From contig JAFIEK010000002.1 of the NCBI GenBank assembly GCA_020832545.1, positions 62,001-126,000 on the forward strand: a stretch of DNA of 64,000 nucleotides. The letters run 5' to 3'. The DNA is from Pararhodobacter sp. GTDB taxonomy: Bacteria > Pseudomonadota > Alphaproteobacteria > Rhodobacterales > Rhodobacteraceae. Below, in pieces: positions 48,635-57,182 of the stretch (position 1 is its first letter; every line of letters begins with the position of its first letter). Below the pieces are notes generated by a model. That model saw nothing but the letters and a program-made list of their open reading frames with translations, had not been told where the DNA came from and ran no database searches. The translations under genes were made by a program, and so were the position numbers.

Positions 48635-49044
48635 ATGTCCCCTTGTCGCTCTGCGAAACCGCAATCGATGTAAGCTTCGGTGACTGTGATCCTGCGGGTA
48701 TCACCTTTTACCCCAATTTCTTTCGCTGGACGGACGGGCTGTTTCACAGCTTCCTTCGGGAACGCGCTCACGGCCACAATGCGATTTGCGCCCAACTCGG
48801 CGCGAAAGGTCTGGGTGTGATTGCCACCGAAATGCGGTTTCGGTCGCCGGCGCTTGACGGCGACACGCTTCAAATTGTCCTGAACGGCATCGAGTGGTCG
48901 GAACGGTCCTTCACACTCGCGTACTCCGGGCAGATCGAAGACCGAGTTGTTTTTGAAGCAATCGAGAAGCGGGGGGTGTTTGTCCAGGACGGGGAACGCA
49001 TGTCTCTCGCCGGAACAAATGAATTGCAACATCTGCTGGGCTGA
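48631..49044 (+). CDS. 4-hydroxybenzoyl-CoA thioesterase family, probable gentisyl-CoA thioesterase
   Basis: A 137-aa hot-dog thioesterase of the Pseudomonas 4-hydroxybenzoyl-CoA type. The catalytic Asp lies in DVSFGDCDPAGITFYPNFF (Asp20, equivalent to Asp17 of the Pseudomonas CBS3 enzyme). Beside a salicylate-CoA ligase and aryl-CoA hydroxylase, the likely substrate is gentisyl-CoA, releasing gentisate for the dioxygenase. It is downstream of the IclR gene and the BKACE remnant, overlapping the latter by 4 nt. Confidence 0.86.
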   Translation: MNVPLSLCETAIDVSFGDCDPAGITFYPNFFRWTDGLFHSFLRERAHGHNAICAQLGAKGLGVIATEMRFRSPALDGDTLQIVLNGIEWSERSFTLAYSGQIEDRVVFEAIEKRGVFVQDGERMSLAGTNELQHLLG

Positions 49045-49075
49045 TCCATGCAACCGGCTGCATGGATAGGAAGGT

Positions 49076-49301
49076 TCAACCCGCCAGCTGAAGCATGATC
49101 GATACAGCGACGGGAACCGCAATCAACAGGGTGACGACCGGCACATCGGCAAGCGGATAGGGTCGGACACCTTTGAATGTTGCGCTGAGTGAAGCGAACA
49201 TCGCCCGTTTCGCTGCGGATAACGAAAGCATGCATGCCGACAGGCGGCGTGATCATACCGACCTCAAACATCTTCGCTACCAGCATCCCAACCAGATTTT
49301 C
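49076..49301 (-). pseudogene. Remnant of a TRAP transporter large permease (DctM) C-terminus
   Basis: On the minus strand ENLVGMLVAKMFEVGMITPP and VGMHAFVIRSETGDVRFTQ match the conserved end of DctM (compare IIVKYVEIGLITPPVGLNVF in the intact copy at 57179). The frame then shifts by one and continues FKGVRPYPLADVPVVTLLIA to a stop at 49076. Only about 75 codons remain. The 170 bp beyond it toward 49470 show no gene. Confidence 0.8.
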
Positions 49302-49472
49302 TTCCGCAACCCTGCCTCAACTTCACCCAGGATACCGGTATGCCGGTCCACCCTTTGACTGCCGTTCGTTTAGGTCAGCGCGGGACCCTGCCGGGAACAT
49401 CGCCCGGACGATACGCGCTGGTTGAAGCAGGGCGATGGGGTTGACAGAGGGAAACCGATGAGATCATTAAGA

Positions 49473-49489
49473 TGTCAACTATATAGACA
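49473..49489. promoter_or_regulatory. 17-bp palindrome, candidate MarR operator 1
   Basis: TGTCAACTATATAGACA lies 26 bp before the M20 gene. It has the same length and the same first half (ATGTCAA, counting the preceding A) as the element at 51210, so both may bind the MarR protein encoded between them. Confidence 0.6.
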
Positions 49490-49515
49490 AACTATCCAAT
49501 TGCCTAGGAACTCAG

Positions 49516-50649
49516 ATGAATACTACCGCATGGGCTTCTTTCCGCCGCGATCTCCACCAGAATCCCGAACTGGGTTTTAAAGAGCACCGGACTGCCGCGA
49601 AAATCGCCGCCTCGCTGCGGCGGATCGGATGCAGCGTCGAAGAAGGGATCGCCCAGACCGGTGTAGTCGGAACACTCGTGAATGGCCCTGGGCCGATGAT
49701 CGGGCTGCGCGCCGACATGGACGCGCTACCAATGACCGAAGCGACCGGCAAACCCTGGACTTCACAGATTGACGGCGTCTTTCATGGCTGCGGGCATGAC
49801 GGACACGTGACCTGTCTGCTGGCAACTGCCGAGCATCTCGCCAAGACGCGTGCATTCTGTGGAACGGTCGTTTTCATCTTTCAGCCTGCGGAGGAGGGAC
49901 ACGGCGGTGGGCGCGTGATGGTGGAAGAGGGACTCTTTGACCGGCACCCCTGCGATAGAATCTATGGCTTTCACAACATGCCCTTGCTGCCACTAGGCAC
50001 CGCCGCCGTGAAATCCGGGCCGATGATGGCCTCTTTCGACGAGTTGCGGGTAACCTTTCATGGGGAGGCGGGCCATGCGGCCGCCCCGCATCTGGCGCGT
50101 GACCCGGTACTCGCCGCCGCAGACTGCGCGGTCGCGCTGTCACGCAGCCCAGCACGCCGGGTTGATCCGCATGCCCCATCGGTGCTGAGCGTCACGCAGA
50201 TCCATGGCGGCACAACCCACAACGTGATCCCCGCCGAGGCGTGGCTTGGCGGCACCGTTCGTGCCCTTTCTGCCGAGGCGCGGCAGATCCTGGAAGAAGA
50301 GGTCACACGCATTTCCCAAGCCATCGCGGCGCAGCATGGGGTTGAGTGCTCGGTCGTTTACGACCGGCGTTTTCCCGTGCTTGTGAACGAGCCCGAGGCC
50401 ACAGCGGCCCTGCGGGCAGCGGCGGGCCAGGCGCTGGGGCCCAATGCGTTGATGGATGATTTTCGGCCGCTGCTCGCCGCCGAGGATTTCGCCTTCATGC
50501 TCGCCGCTTGTCCCGGCGCTTATATTTTGCTCGGTCAAGGGGATGACACCCACCATGCGATGGTGCACAACCCGGGATACGATTTCAACGACCAGCTCAT
50601 TCCGCTGGCCGTGAACGTCCTTTCGGCGGCCGTCTCGCAGGGATTATGA
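49516..50649 (+). CDS. M20D-family amidohydrolase
   Basis: A 377-aa metal-dependent amidase of the hippurate/N-acyl-amino-acid hydrolase type. Motifs are GLRADMDALPMTE, FHGCGHDGHVTCLL (metal Cys/His), QPAEEGHGGGRVMVEEG (catalytic Glu pair) and DFRPLLAAEDFAFM. Such enzymes split acyl conjugates of amino acids. Beside a salicylate pathway, a salicyloyl-amino-acid conjugate is one possible substrate, but this is speculation. It is 25 bp upstream of the marR gene. Confidence 0.9.
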   Translation: MNTTAWASFRRDLHQNPELGFKEHRTAAKIAASLRRIGCSVEEGIAQTGVVGTLVNGPGPMIGLRADMDALPMTEATGKPWTSQIDGVFHGCGHDGHVTCLLATAEHLAKTRAFCGTVVFIFQPAEEGHGGGRVMVEEGLFDRHPCDRIYGFHNMPLLPLGTAAVKSGPMMASFDELRVTFHGEAGHAAAPHLARDPVLAAADCAVALSRSPARRVDPHAPSVLSVTQIHGGTTHNVIPAEAWLGGTVRALSAEARQILEEEVTRISQAIAAQHGVECSVVYDRRFPVLVNEPEATAALRAAAGQALGPNALMDDFRPLLAAEDFAFMLAACPGAYILLGQGDDTHHAMVHNPGYDFNDQLIPLAVNVLSAAVSQGL

Positions 50650-50674
50650 GGGCTGACCGGGCGCTGGAGCAACC

Positions 50675-51181
50675 ATGCAGAACGTGAATGACAAACGCAC
50701 CGACTTGTTGCCGACCGACGAGGAATTGTCGCGGCTCCGGCACGAAAACCTCGGACGCCTGCTCGACTTCGTGCATGTTGCATTTGACCGGCTCGCACTC
50801 GAATACCTCCACCGTGCCGGCTATCCCTATATCCGCGCCGCGCATACGCATATGTTGCGCACCATGCGAGCCAGTGGCGCAAGCCTTACCGACATGGCCG
50901 AGGAGGCGGGCATTTCCAAACAGGCGATGAGCAAGCTTGCTGCCGAGTTCGAGCGCATGGGATTCATCGAGTGGCGCGATGGGCCTCCGCGGACCATTCA
51001 CACCACCGCAGCCGGTCAAACACTGCTCAAGTATGGTGTGCTGGCCCTGCGTGAGGCGGAAGATCACTATTTCAGTGAGATCTCGGGCGAGGAGCGCGAA
51101 ATCCTCCGAAAACTGCTGCTGCGCGTGTCCGAGGCCGACAGCAACGGTCGTAGCCCGACGTGGCGGCGCCGGCGTGCATGA
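50675..51181 (+). CDS. MarR-family transcriptional regulator
   Basis: A 168-aa regulator with a winged helix: HTHMLRTMRASGASLTDMAE, EAGISKQAMSKLAAEFERMG and WRDGPPRTIHTTAAGQTLL. It sits between the M20 gene and the TRAP operon. Similar 17-bp palindromes precede both, so it probably represses both units until an effector, perhaps an aromatic acid or its CoA ester, is bound. Confidence 0.9.
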   Translation: MQNVNDKRTDLLPTDEELSRLRHENLGRLLDFVHVAFDRLALEYLHRAGYPYIRAAHTHMLRTMRASGASLTDMAEEAGISKQAMSKLAAEFERMGFIEWRDGPPRTIHTTAAGQTLLKYGVLALREAEDHYFSEISGEEREILRKLLLRVSEADSNGRSPTWRRRRA

Positions 51182-51209
51182 ATTGATTTACTCTCGTTTG
51201 CAGATCAGA

Positions 51210-51249
51210 TGTCAATAAAGTTGACATAAAGTCGCGAATCAGTGTTTAC
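51210..51249 (+). promoter_or_regulatory. MarR operator 2 overlapping the TRAP operon promoter
   Basis: The palindrome TGTCAA-TAAAG-TTGACA (51210-51226) has a perfect 6-bp arm. Its right arm TTGACA (51221-51226) is a consensus -35 box, with a possible -10 GTTTAC (51244-51249) 17 bp away. Binding here would block the polymerase. dctP starts 54 bp further on. Confidence 0.6.
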
Positions 51250-51302
51250 TTGATCGCACAGAGCGGGGTCGACCCGCCGCATCAACCGATAGGGACCCCC
51301 AG

Positions 51303-52406
51303 ATGAGACAAGCAATCACCGTTGCTATCCTTGCTCTTGCCTCCGGTACGAGCCTGGCCAGCGCCCAGACCCTGACCTATGGCTCCGGCGTTCCGGAGCG
51401 CTCTGGCGCTAATCGCTTCGGCGTTCTGCCGATGATGGAGCGCATTACCGATGCAACAGAGGGCCGCGTGACCTTCACGCCGATCCTGGGGGGACAACTC
51501 GTCTCGATTCCAGGGGCATTGCGCGGTATCGCCGACGGTGTCGTCGACAGCGGCTTCTTCCTGACGCAATTCCATCCCGCCGAACTTCCCGCTGCATCCC
51601 TGATGTCCGAGGTGACTGGGCTGGGCACCGATCCCTTCGCGACCATCGGCGCGCTGAACGAAGCGTTCTTCGTCACGTGCGACGCTTGCCGGTCTGATCT
51701 GCGCGCGACCGGCCTCGTGCCGCTGCTGCTGCAATCGGCAACCCCGCTGACCATGCAGTGTACCCGCCCTGTCGCGACATTAACTGACCTTCAGGGCTTG
51801 CGCGTCTCGACCATCGGCCAGCCTGAAGCGAGGTGGGGCGCCAGCCTGGGCATGGTGCCTGTGAACACGTCAATTGCCGATATCCTGACCGGCCTGCAGC
51901 TCGGCCAGACTGATTGCACGCTGGTCGGCACCTCGTGGATCAGAAGCTATGGCCTCGAAGACACGGTGAAGAGCGTCATCGAGATGCCGCAGGGCATCAT
52001 TGCCGGTGCGGTCCCCTTGGCCTTCAATGCCGGTGCCTGGGACAGGATCGATGCCGCCGACCGCGCAGCGATGGTCGACCTGATGCCACGCATGCTGTGG
52101 GATTATGTGGCCGATGCCTATGTTGAACCAGACGAGGCGGTACGCGCCGAACTTTCCGACGCCATCGCCTTTGTACCCGGTGACGAGGCGCTCGCGTCAG
52201 CCTGGCAGACGTTCCAGGCGGACGAACAGGCAGCGCTGGTGACGCTTGCGCAGCAACGCGGGGTCGAGAACCCCGAGGAACTGGTGGCCGCTATTGTCGA
52301 GGTTTTCCGCGTCTGGCACGAAGACCTGCTGCCGGAGTTCGACGGTGACCCCGAGGCTTTCGAGCGGATTGCGCGCGAACGCATCTTCTCGCTCTACGAC
52401 TTCTAA
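51303..52406 (+). CDS. TRAP transporter substrate-binding protein (DctP family)
   Basis: A 367-aa periplasmic solute receptor with a signal peptide (AITVAILALASGTSLASA) and DctP-type features: LPMMERITDATEGRVTFTPI, the TDLQGLRVSTIGQPEARWGA segment (usual ligand-binding Arg region) and ADILTGLQLGQTDCTLVG. Two Cys pairs (CDACRSD) are unusual. The ligand is unknown, but most TRAP receptors bind organic acids. It is the first gene of the eight-gene operon; its partners DctQ and DctM come after five other genes. Confidence 0.88.
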   Translation: MRQAITVAILALASGTSLASAQTLTYGSGVPERSGANRFGVLPMMERITDATEGRVTFTPILGGQLVSIPGALRGIADGVVDSGFFLTQFHPAELPAASLMSEVTGLGTDPFATIGALNEAFFVTCDACRSDLRATGLVPLLLQSATPLTMQCTRPVATLTDLQGLRVSTIGQPEARWGASLGMVPVNTSIADILTGLQLGQTDCTLVGTSWIRSYGLEDTVKSVIEMPQGIIAGAVPLAFNAGAWDRIDAADRAAMVDLMPRMLWDYVADAYVEPDEAVRAELSDAIAFVPGDEALASAWQTFQADEQAALVTLAQQRGVENPEELVAAIVEVFRVWHEDLLPEFDGDPEAFERIARERIFSLYDF

Positions 52407-53086
52407 TGCACACCATCGGCCTCGTCGGCGGCATGAGTTGGCATTCCAGCGCGCTCTATTATCGTCGGCTGAACGCTCTCGCTGAACGGCGCTGGGGCCC
52501 CGGGGTGACGCCACGCAGCGTTCTCGTCACCCTACCTTTCGCCGATCTGCAGGAAGCGGGAGGTCGCGGGAACTGGGACTTGGTCACAGACCAGATCGTC
52601 AGCGCCGCGCGTGACTGTGTTGCAAGTGGCGCCGACCTGATCTTGCTGACCGCTTTCACTGCCCATGTCGCGGCTCCGGCGGTGGCTGCGGCGATCAGTG
52701 TACCGCTGTTGCACGCGGGTGATGCACTGGCCGCAGCCGTGCCGCATGGGCCGGTCGGTCTGCTGGGCACTGCCGCCACACTGGAGGCGGATCATGTACG
52801 AGAGCGGCTGCTTGCCCGGGGGCACGTGGTTCTTACACCCGGTGCCGTTTTCCGCACGGCGCTTGATCAGGCAATCCAGCGCGACCTTGCGCAAGGCCGG
52901 ATCACGCCGGGCGCGCAAGCCGCCCTTGCCGCCGCCGCCGCTGATCTGGTGTCGCAGGGTGCGGCCAGTCTGGCGCTGGCGTGTACCGAACTGCCGCTGC
53001 TGGCGCTGGACCAGCTTCCCCTTCCGGCAATTGACGGGGTTGAGGCCCATGTCGCTGCCGCGCTCAACGCTTTGGAGACCGCATGA
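52406..53086 (+). CDS. Aspartate/glutamate racemase superfamily protein lacking the first catalytic residue
   Basis: A 226-aa protein with the family N-terminus TIGLVGGMSWHSSALYYRRLN. The second catalytic Cys is present in LALACTELPLLAL. The first catalytic site, normally C-N-T-x-H (Thr in place of Cys in E. coli YgeA), reads AFTAH, so Ala replaces it. Two-base racemisation is therefore unlikely. One-Cys relatives such as arylmalonate decarboxylase suggest another reaction. Its ATG overlaps the dctP stop (TAATG). Confidence 0.85.
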   Translation: MHTIGLVGGMSWHSSALYYRRLNALAERRWGPGVTPRSVLVTLPFADLQEAGGRGNWDLVTDQIVSAARDCVASGADLILLTAFTAHVAAPAVAAAISVPLLHAGDALAAAVPHGPVGLLGTAATLEADHVRERLLARGHVVLTPGAVFRTALDQAIQRDLAQGRITPGAQAALAAAAADLVSQGAASLALACTELPLLALDQLPLPAIDGVEAHVAAALNALETA

Positions 53087-54099
53087 AAGCCCTTTACTTC
53101 GACCGTCACGGTGGCCCTGAAGTGCTTACCTGGGGCGATCTGCCCGATCCTGATCGCCCGCAAGGATGGGTCAAGCTGCGGATGCGCGCTGCATCGCTCA
53201 ACTACCTCGACATCTTTACCCGGCGCGGCATGCTCGGTATCCGCGTGCCTTTCCCGATGGTAACAGGCGGCGATTGCGTCGGCGAGATCGTCGAAGCGGA
53301 TGGCCCCATCGGCGGCTTGGGCATCGGTGACCGTGCGCTGATCAATCCTGCGCATATCGACGATCGCAGCGGCCATTTCGAGATGATGGGCGAAACCCGG
53401 CCCGGTGCCCTGGCGCAGTATGTGGTCGCACGCCCCGAGCAACTGATACCGATCCCGGACACGGTTTCTGATGCGCAGGCGGCGGCGCTGCCCGTTGCCT
53501 ATGCGACGGCCTGGCGGATGCTGCATACCCGCGGAAACCTGAGCGCTGATGACAGGGTTCTGATCCTCGGTGCCTCGGGCGGGGTTGGCACGGCGGCCCT
53601 GCTCATCGCGAAAGCCTGCGGCGCGCATGTCACCGCCGCCGCCGGTGGCCCCGAGAAATGCGCGCGACTGACCAAGCTGGGTGCTGATGCAACGCTCGAC
53701 TACGCCGCCGAGCCGATCGACGCCTACACAAAGCGTGTGTCAGGATCGCTGTTTCGGGGTGGCGGGTTCGATGTGGTGGTGAACTTTACCGGGGGCGACA
53801 CCTGGGTTCCGTCGCTGAAGTCGGTGAAGCGCGGCGGTCGGCTGCTTACCTGTGGCGCGACTGCCGGTTTCGACCCCAAGACCGACATACGGTACATCTT
53901 CATGGCCGAAATGGATATTCGCGGCTCCACCGGCTTTTCCCGCGCCGATATCGAAGCCTGCCTCGCCGCCGTCGCTGCGGGTAGCTGGGCGCCAGCCATT
54001 GATGCAGTCCTGCCGCTTGAGCGCGCGGCGGAAGGGATCGCGCTGCTTGAAGAGCGCCGGGTCTTTGGCAAGGTCGTGATCGAAGGCCTGCCAGCATGA
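53083..54099 (+). CDS. MDR-superfamily oxidoreductase (quinone-oxidoreductase-like)
   Basis: A 338-aa medium-chain reductase. It starts MKALYFDRHGGPEVLTWGDL and has YLDIFTRRGMLGIRVPFPMV and the cofactor motif LILGASGGVGTAALLIAKAC with LGADATLDY. No structural-zinc Cys cluster is visible, so it belongs to the zinc-independent quinone reductase/enoyl reductase side. The substrate is unknown, perhaps an enoyl or quinone intermediate. It overlaps the racemase-like gene by 4 nt. Confidence 0.88.
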   Translation: MKALYFDRHGGPEVLTWGDLPDPDRPQGWVKLRMRAASLNYLDIFTRRGMLGIRVPFPMVTGGDCVGEIVEADGPIGGLGIGDRALINPAHIDDRSGHFEMMGETRPGALAQYVVARPEQLIPIPDTVSDAQAAALPVAYATAWRMLHTRGNLSADDRVLILGASGGVGTAALLIAKACGAHVTAAAGGPEKCARLTKLGADATLDYAAEPIDAYTKRVSGSLFRGGGFDVVVNFTGGDTWVPSLKSVKRGGRLLTCGATAGFDPKTDIRYIFMAEMDIRGSTGFSRADIEACLAAVAAGSWAPAIDAVLPLERAAEGIALLEERRVFGKVVIEGLPA

Positions 54100-55871
54100 G
54101 TGACCTGCCCGCCGACACCGGCGCAACGTCGCGGGCCGCAGTTGAGGCGCGGCCGCTTGACGACTGGCTTCTGGCGCCGACCTGGTCAGGCTGCCTCGCC
54201 GCTGCGGCGGCCTTGCGCCCTGAAGCCTGCGCCTACCGCTGGCTCGCCTCGCCGCAGGCCGCACCGGTGGACCTCAGCTACGGCGAGATTGCGGCGGGGG
54301 CAGACATGGCCGCGCGTGCCTTCAGCACTCTGGGCGAGCGACCGGTTGTTGCCTCGCTTCTGCCAGCGTTACCGGCAACCTTGCCGCTTGCTTTCGGCGC
54401 GATGGCGGCGGGGGTCTACATGCCGGTCAACCCGATGCTAAACAGCGAGGCGATTGTGGGTATGTTGGTCAGCGCGCGGGCGTCAGCCCTGCTGCTGCCC
54501 GTGGGTCAGCCCGAACCGGAAGGAGTATTGACCGCCCTTCCCGATCTTGTGATCTTGCGCATCGACGAAAGCGCGCTCGCGACGCGCCACCTGTCGCCGC
54601 TCTCAGGCCTCCCAACAACGCTGCGCCGCACGCCCGAGGCTGAGGATATTTGCGCCTATTTCCACACCGGCGGCACCACCGGCGCGCCTAAGATTGCCCG
54701 GCTGCGCCAGCGCAACCTTGCCTATATGGCTTGGCTGGCGGGCTTTGGTGGGGGGATGCGGCGCAGTGATGTCGTGCCCTGTGGGATGCCGTTGTTCCAT
54801 GTGGGCGGGCTGGTCTTCGGCGGGTTGGCGCCCCTCGCGGCGGGGGCGATCATCGTGCAGCTCGGGACCGGCGGGTACCGCGACCCTGACATGCGCGCCG
54901 CCTTCGCCGAGATCGCTAACCGCGAGGGAGCGACCATCCTTTTCGCGCCACCCACCATCGCCGTGGATGTAATGGCATCCACACCTCGCAATGCGTTCAG
55001 GACGGCACGACACTGGGTGTCATCGGCGGCGCCGCTGCCGGTGGCCACACACAAAGCCTTCACCGCCCATACCGGCCTGCCGGTCAAGGAAGCCTGGGGC
55101 CTGACCGAGGCAACGCTGGTGGTGACTTTCGCGCCCTCGGGCGCCGAAAGCCGCCCCGGATCTGTTGGTCCCGCCTTGCCTTATTGCCGTGTCGCCGTCG
55201 TTGATCCGCACAGCCATGCTCCGCTCCCTGCGGGCGAGACCGGGCTGATCCTTGTGCGTTCGCCGGGGCTTTTTGCTGGCTATCTCGGCAATGAGGCGTC
55301 CGGGCTGAAAACCGGACCCGATGGCGAGATCTGGCTGGATACCGGCGACATGGGGCGGCTGGACGATAACGGCTGGCTGTCCGTCACCGGCCGCGCCAAA
55401 GACATGATCCTGCGCGGCGGGCACAATATCGACCCCGCCGACATAGAGGCCGCCTATCTGGCACAGCCGGGCGTGACGGCGGCCATCGCGGTGGGTCGGC
55501 CCGATGCACGGGTGGGCGAGCAGCCGATGGTGTTTCTGACCCGGCGCGCCGATGACCCCGCCGACCGGCTCTTGCGCGATACCGCGAACGCTCTGATCGC
55601 CGATCCGGTGGCACGGCCGAAAAATCTGCACGTCTTGGCCGAAATGCCGCTAACGGTCGTTGGCAAACCGGACCGCCCGGCGCTGCGCCGGATGGCAGCG
55701 GAACTGGCCGTGCGCGAAGCGGTCCAAGATGCAACCGCAGTCACCGCATGCCCCGGACCCGGCGGCAGCATCGCGATCAACCTCAAACCGATGACAGAAC
55801 GGGACAGCGCTGTCGTTCAACACCTCGGGCTGACGCTTGCGCAGTCGACCGCCTGCACGGAGACACCATGA
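54096..55871 (+). CDS. Acyl-CoA synthetase (AMP-binding)
   Basis: A 591-aa ANL ligase. It has the P-loop YFHTGGTTGAPKIARLRQRN, KEAWGLTEATLVVTF, WLDTGDMGRLDDNGWLSVTG, KDMILRGGHNIDPADIE and the C-terminal KPDRPALRRM near the catalytic Lys. The P-loop has the less common IAR in place of the usual KG. The substrate is unknown; the context suggests the TRAP-imported acid or a product of it. It overlaps its neighbours by 4 nt on each side. Confidence 0.88.
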   Translation: MSDLPADTGATSRAAVEARPLDDWLLAPTWSGCLAAAAALRPEACAYRWLASPQAAPVDLSYGEIAAGADMAARAFSTLGERPVVASLLPALPATLPLAFGAMAAGVYMPVNPMLNSEAIVGMLVSARASALLLPVGQPEPEGVLTALPDLVILRIDESALATRHLSPLSGLPTTLRRTPEAEDICAYFHTGGTTGAPKIARLRQRNLAYMAWLAGFGGGMRRSDVVPCGMPLFHVGGLVFGGLAPLAAGAIIVQLGTGGYRDPDMRAAFAEIANREGATILFAPPTIAVDVMASTPRNAFRTARHWVSSAAPLPVATHKAFTAHTGLPVKEAWGLTEATLVVTFAPSGAESRPGSVGPALPYCRVAVVDPHSHAPLPAGETGLILVRSPGLFAGYLGNEASGLKTGPDGEIWLDTGDMGRLDDNGWLSVTGRAKDMILRGGHNIDPADIEAAYLAQPGVTAAIAVGRPDARVGEQPMVFLTRRADDPADRLLRDTANALIADPVARPKNLHVLAEMPLTVVGKPDRPALRRMAAELAVREAVQDATAVTACPGPGGSIAINLKPMTERDSAVVQHLGLTLAQSTACTETP

Positions 55872-56713
55872 CTGACCGTATTCTGGATATCGACCACTTG
55901 ATGATCAACACGCCCGATGCCGGTGCCACAGGTGATGCCTTCGAGCACCTCGGGTTTATCGTCACCCCTGAAAGTCTTCTGCCCGGGCTGGTCAACCGGC
56001 TGATCTGCTTTGGCGACACCGATGCCACAGGTGGGATCTGCAACTACGTTGAACTGATGTGCCTGTCGGATCCTGCGCTGGCACCCGCACCGATGCCCAC
56101 GCTTCTGGCCGGCCCCTTTGGCCCAGTCTCCACCGTGATGGCTGTCGATGATGCTGAAGCTGCCACGCAGCGCCTCAAGGGCCTCGGCTTGCAGATCGGG
56201 CCGGTCCTGCATCTGGACAGGGCCTGGCAATTGCCCGATGGTGACGTCATCCGACCCGCCTTCGCGGTCGCCATTCCTGAACCCGGTCAGGCGCCCTTCT
56301 ACTGGAATTACTGTCAGCACAAGACACCACAGCACTACGTCCGTGCGGAATTCACTGCCCATCCGAACGGCGTCACGCGGATGCTGGCGGTTCTGGCGGT
56401 ACATCCTGACCCGCTGACTGTCGCCTCAGCCTATCAGGCGCAATGGGGTGGACGTGTCGAGGGTGAGAACCCTGCGCGGATCACGGCGGGTAAAGTGGCG
56501 CTTGAAGTCTTCACGCCGGAGGCCTTTGCCGCACGATATGGCGGGCCACCCCCGGCACCCGGGCTGCGGGGCATGTGCCTCCGCAGCCGCGATCTGGCCA
56601 CCACCCTGAAGGCGATGCCCAGCGCCACGCGACGCAGCGGCGCTCTCATCGCAAGTGTAGGGCCGGCTGGCGAAACCATCCTTGAGATCGTAGGCTCCGA
56701 TGCGGATCGTTGA
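55868..56713 (+). CDS. Glyoxalase_3-type VOC protein
   Basis: The 281-aa product has the paired beta-alpha-beta fold of the glyoxalase-like domain 3: ILDIDHLMINTPDAGATGDA, FEHLGFIVTPESLLPG and NYVELMCLSD. A weaker second half follows. These proteins are metal-dependent in many cases but mostly uncharacterised. It could be an isomerase or lyase of the pathway. The ATG overlaps the ligase stop by 4 nt. Confidence 0.82.
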   Translation: MTDRILDIDHLMINTPDAGATGDAFEHLGFIVTPESLLPGLVNRLICFGDTDATGGICNYVELMCLSDPALAPAPMPTLLAGPFGPVSTVMAVDDAEAATQRLKGLGLQIGPVLHLDRAWQLPDGDVIRPAFAVAIPEPGQAPFYWNYCQHKTPQHYVRAEFTAHPNGVTRMLAVLAVHPDPLTVASAYQAQWGGRVEGENPARITAGKVALEVFTPEAFAARYGGPPPAPGLRGMCLRSRDLATTLKAMPSATRRSGALIASVGPAGETILEIVGSDADR

Positions 56714-57182
56714 CGGCATCGCGCGGATCGCCGAAGCGCTGGCCGGCGTCGCGCTTGTCTTGCTGATGGTGCATGTGACGGTCGATGTTGTCAGCACCGC
56801 AGTCGGTCGTCCGTTGCGCGGCACAACCGAAGTGGCAGCCGAACTCTATATGCCTGCCATCGTCTTCGGCGCGCTGGCAATGGTGCAGCGCCGGGGCGAG
56901 GAAATCCGCGTCGACATCCTCGCTATCCTCCTGCACGACCGGATAGCATCACTCTTGGACCGGGCCGCGCAGCTTGTGGTGATGGGATCAGCACTCTGGC
57001 TGGCCTGGCACACCGGGTTGCATGCACATCGGGCTTGGCGCATTGGCGAGTTCATCGACCTGGGAGTGCTGCGCGTGCCGGCTTGGCCGGGCAAGGCAAT
57101 GCTTCCGCTTGGCCTCGGCGCTCTTGCTCTGGCTGCGTTTACCCGGGCCCTGCGTCCGTCACACGAGGATGACGCGCGATGA
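56700..57182 (+). CDS. TRAP transporter small permease (DctQ)
   Basis: A 160-aa protein with four hydrophobic segments, including ALAGVALVLLMVHVTVDVVS and LPLGLGALALAAFTRAL, and the DctQ-typical GTTEVAAELYMPAIVFGALA. It pairs with DctM in the inner membrane. It overlaps the VOC gene by 14 nt and dctM by 4 nt. Confidence 0.9.
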   Translation: MRIVDGIARIAEALAGVALVLLMVHVTVDVVSTAVGRPLRGTTEVAAELYMPAIVFGALAMVQRRGEEIRVDILAILLHDRIASLLDRAAQLVVMGSALWLAWHTGLHAHRAWRIGEFIDLGVLRVPAWPGKAMLPLGLGALALAAFTRALRPSHEDDAR

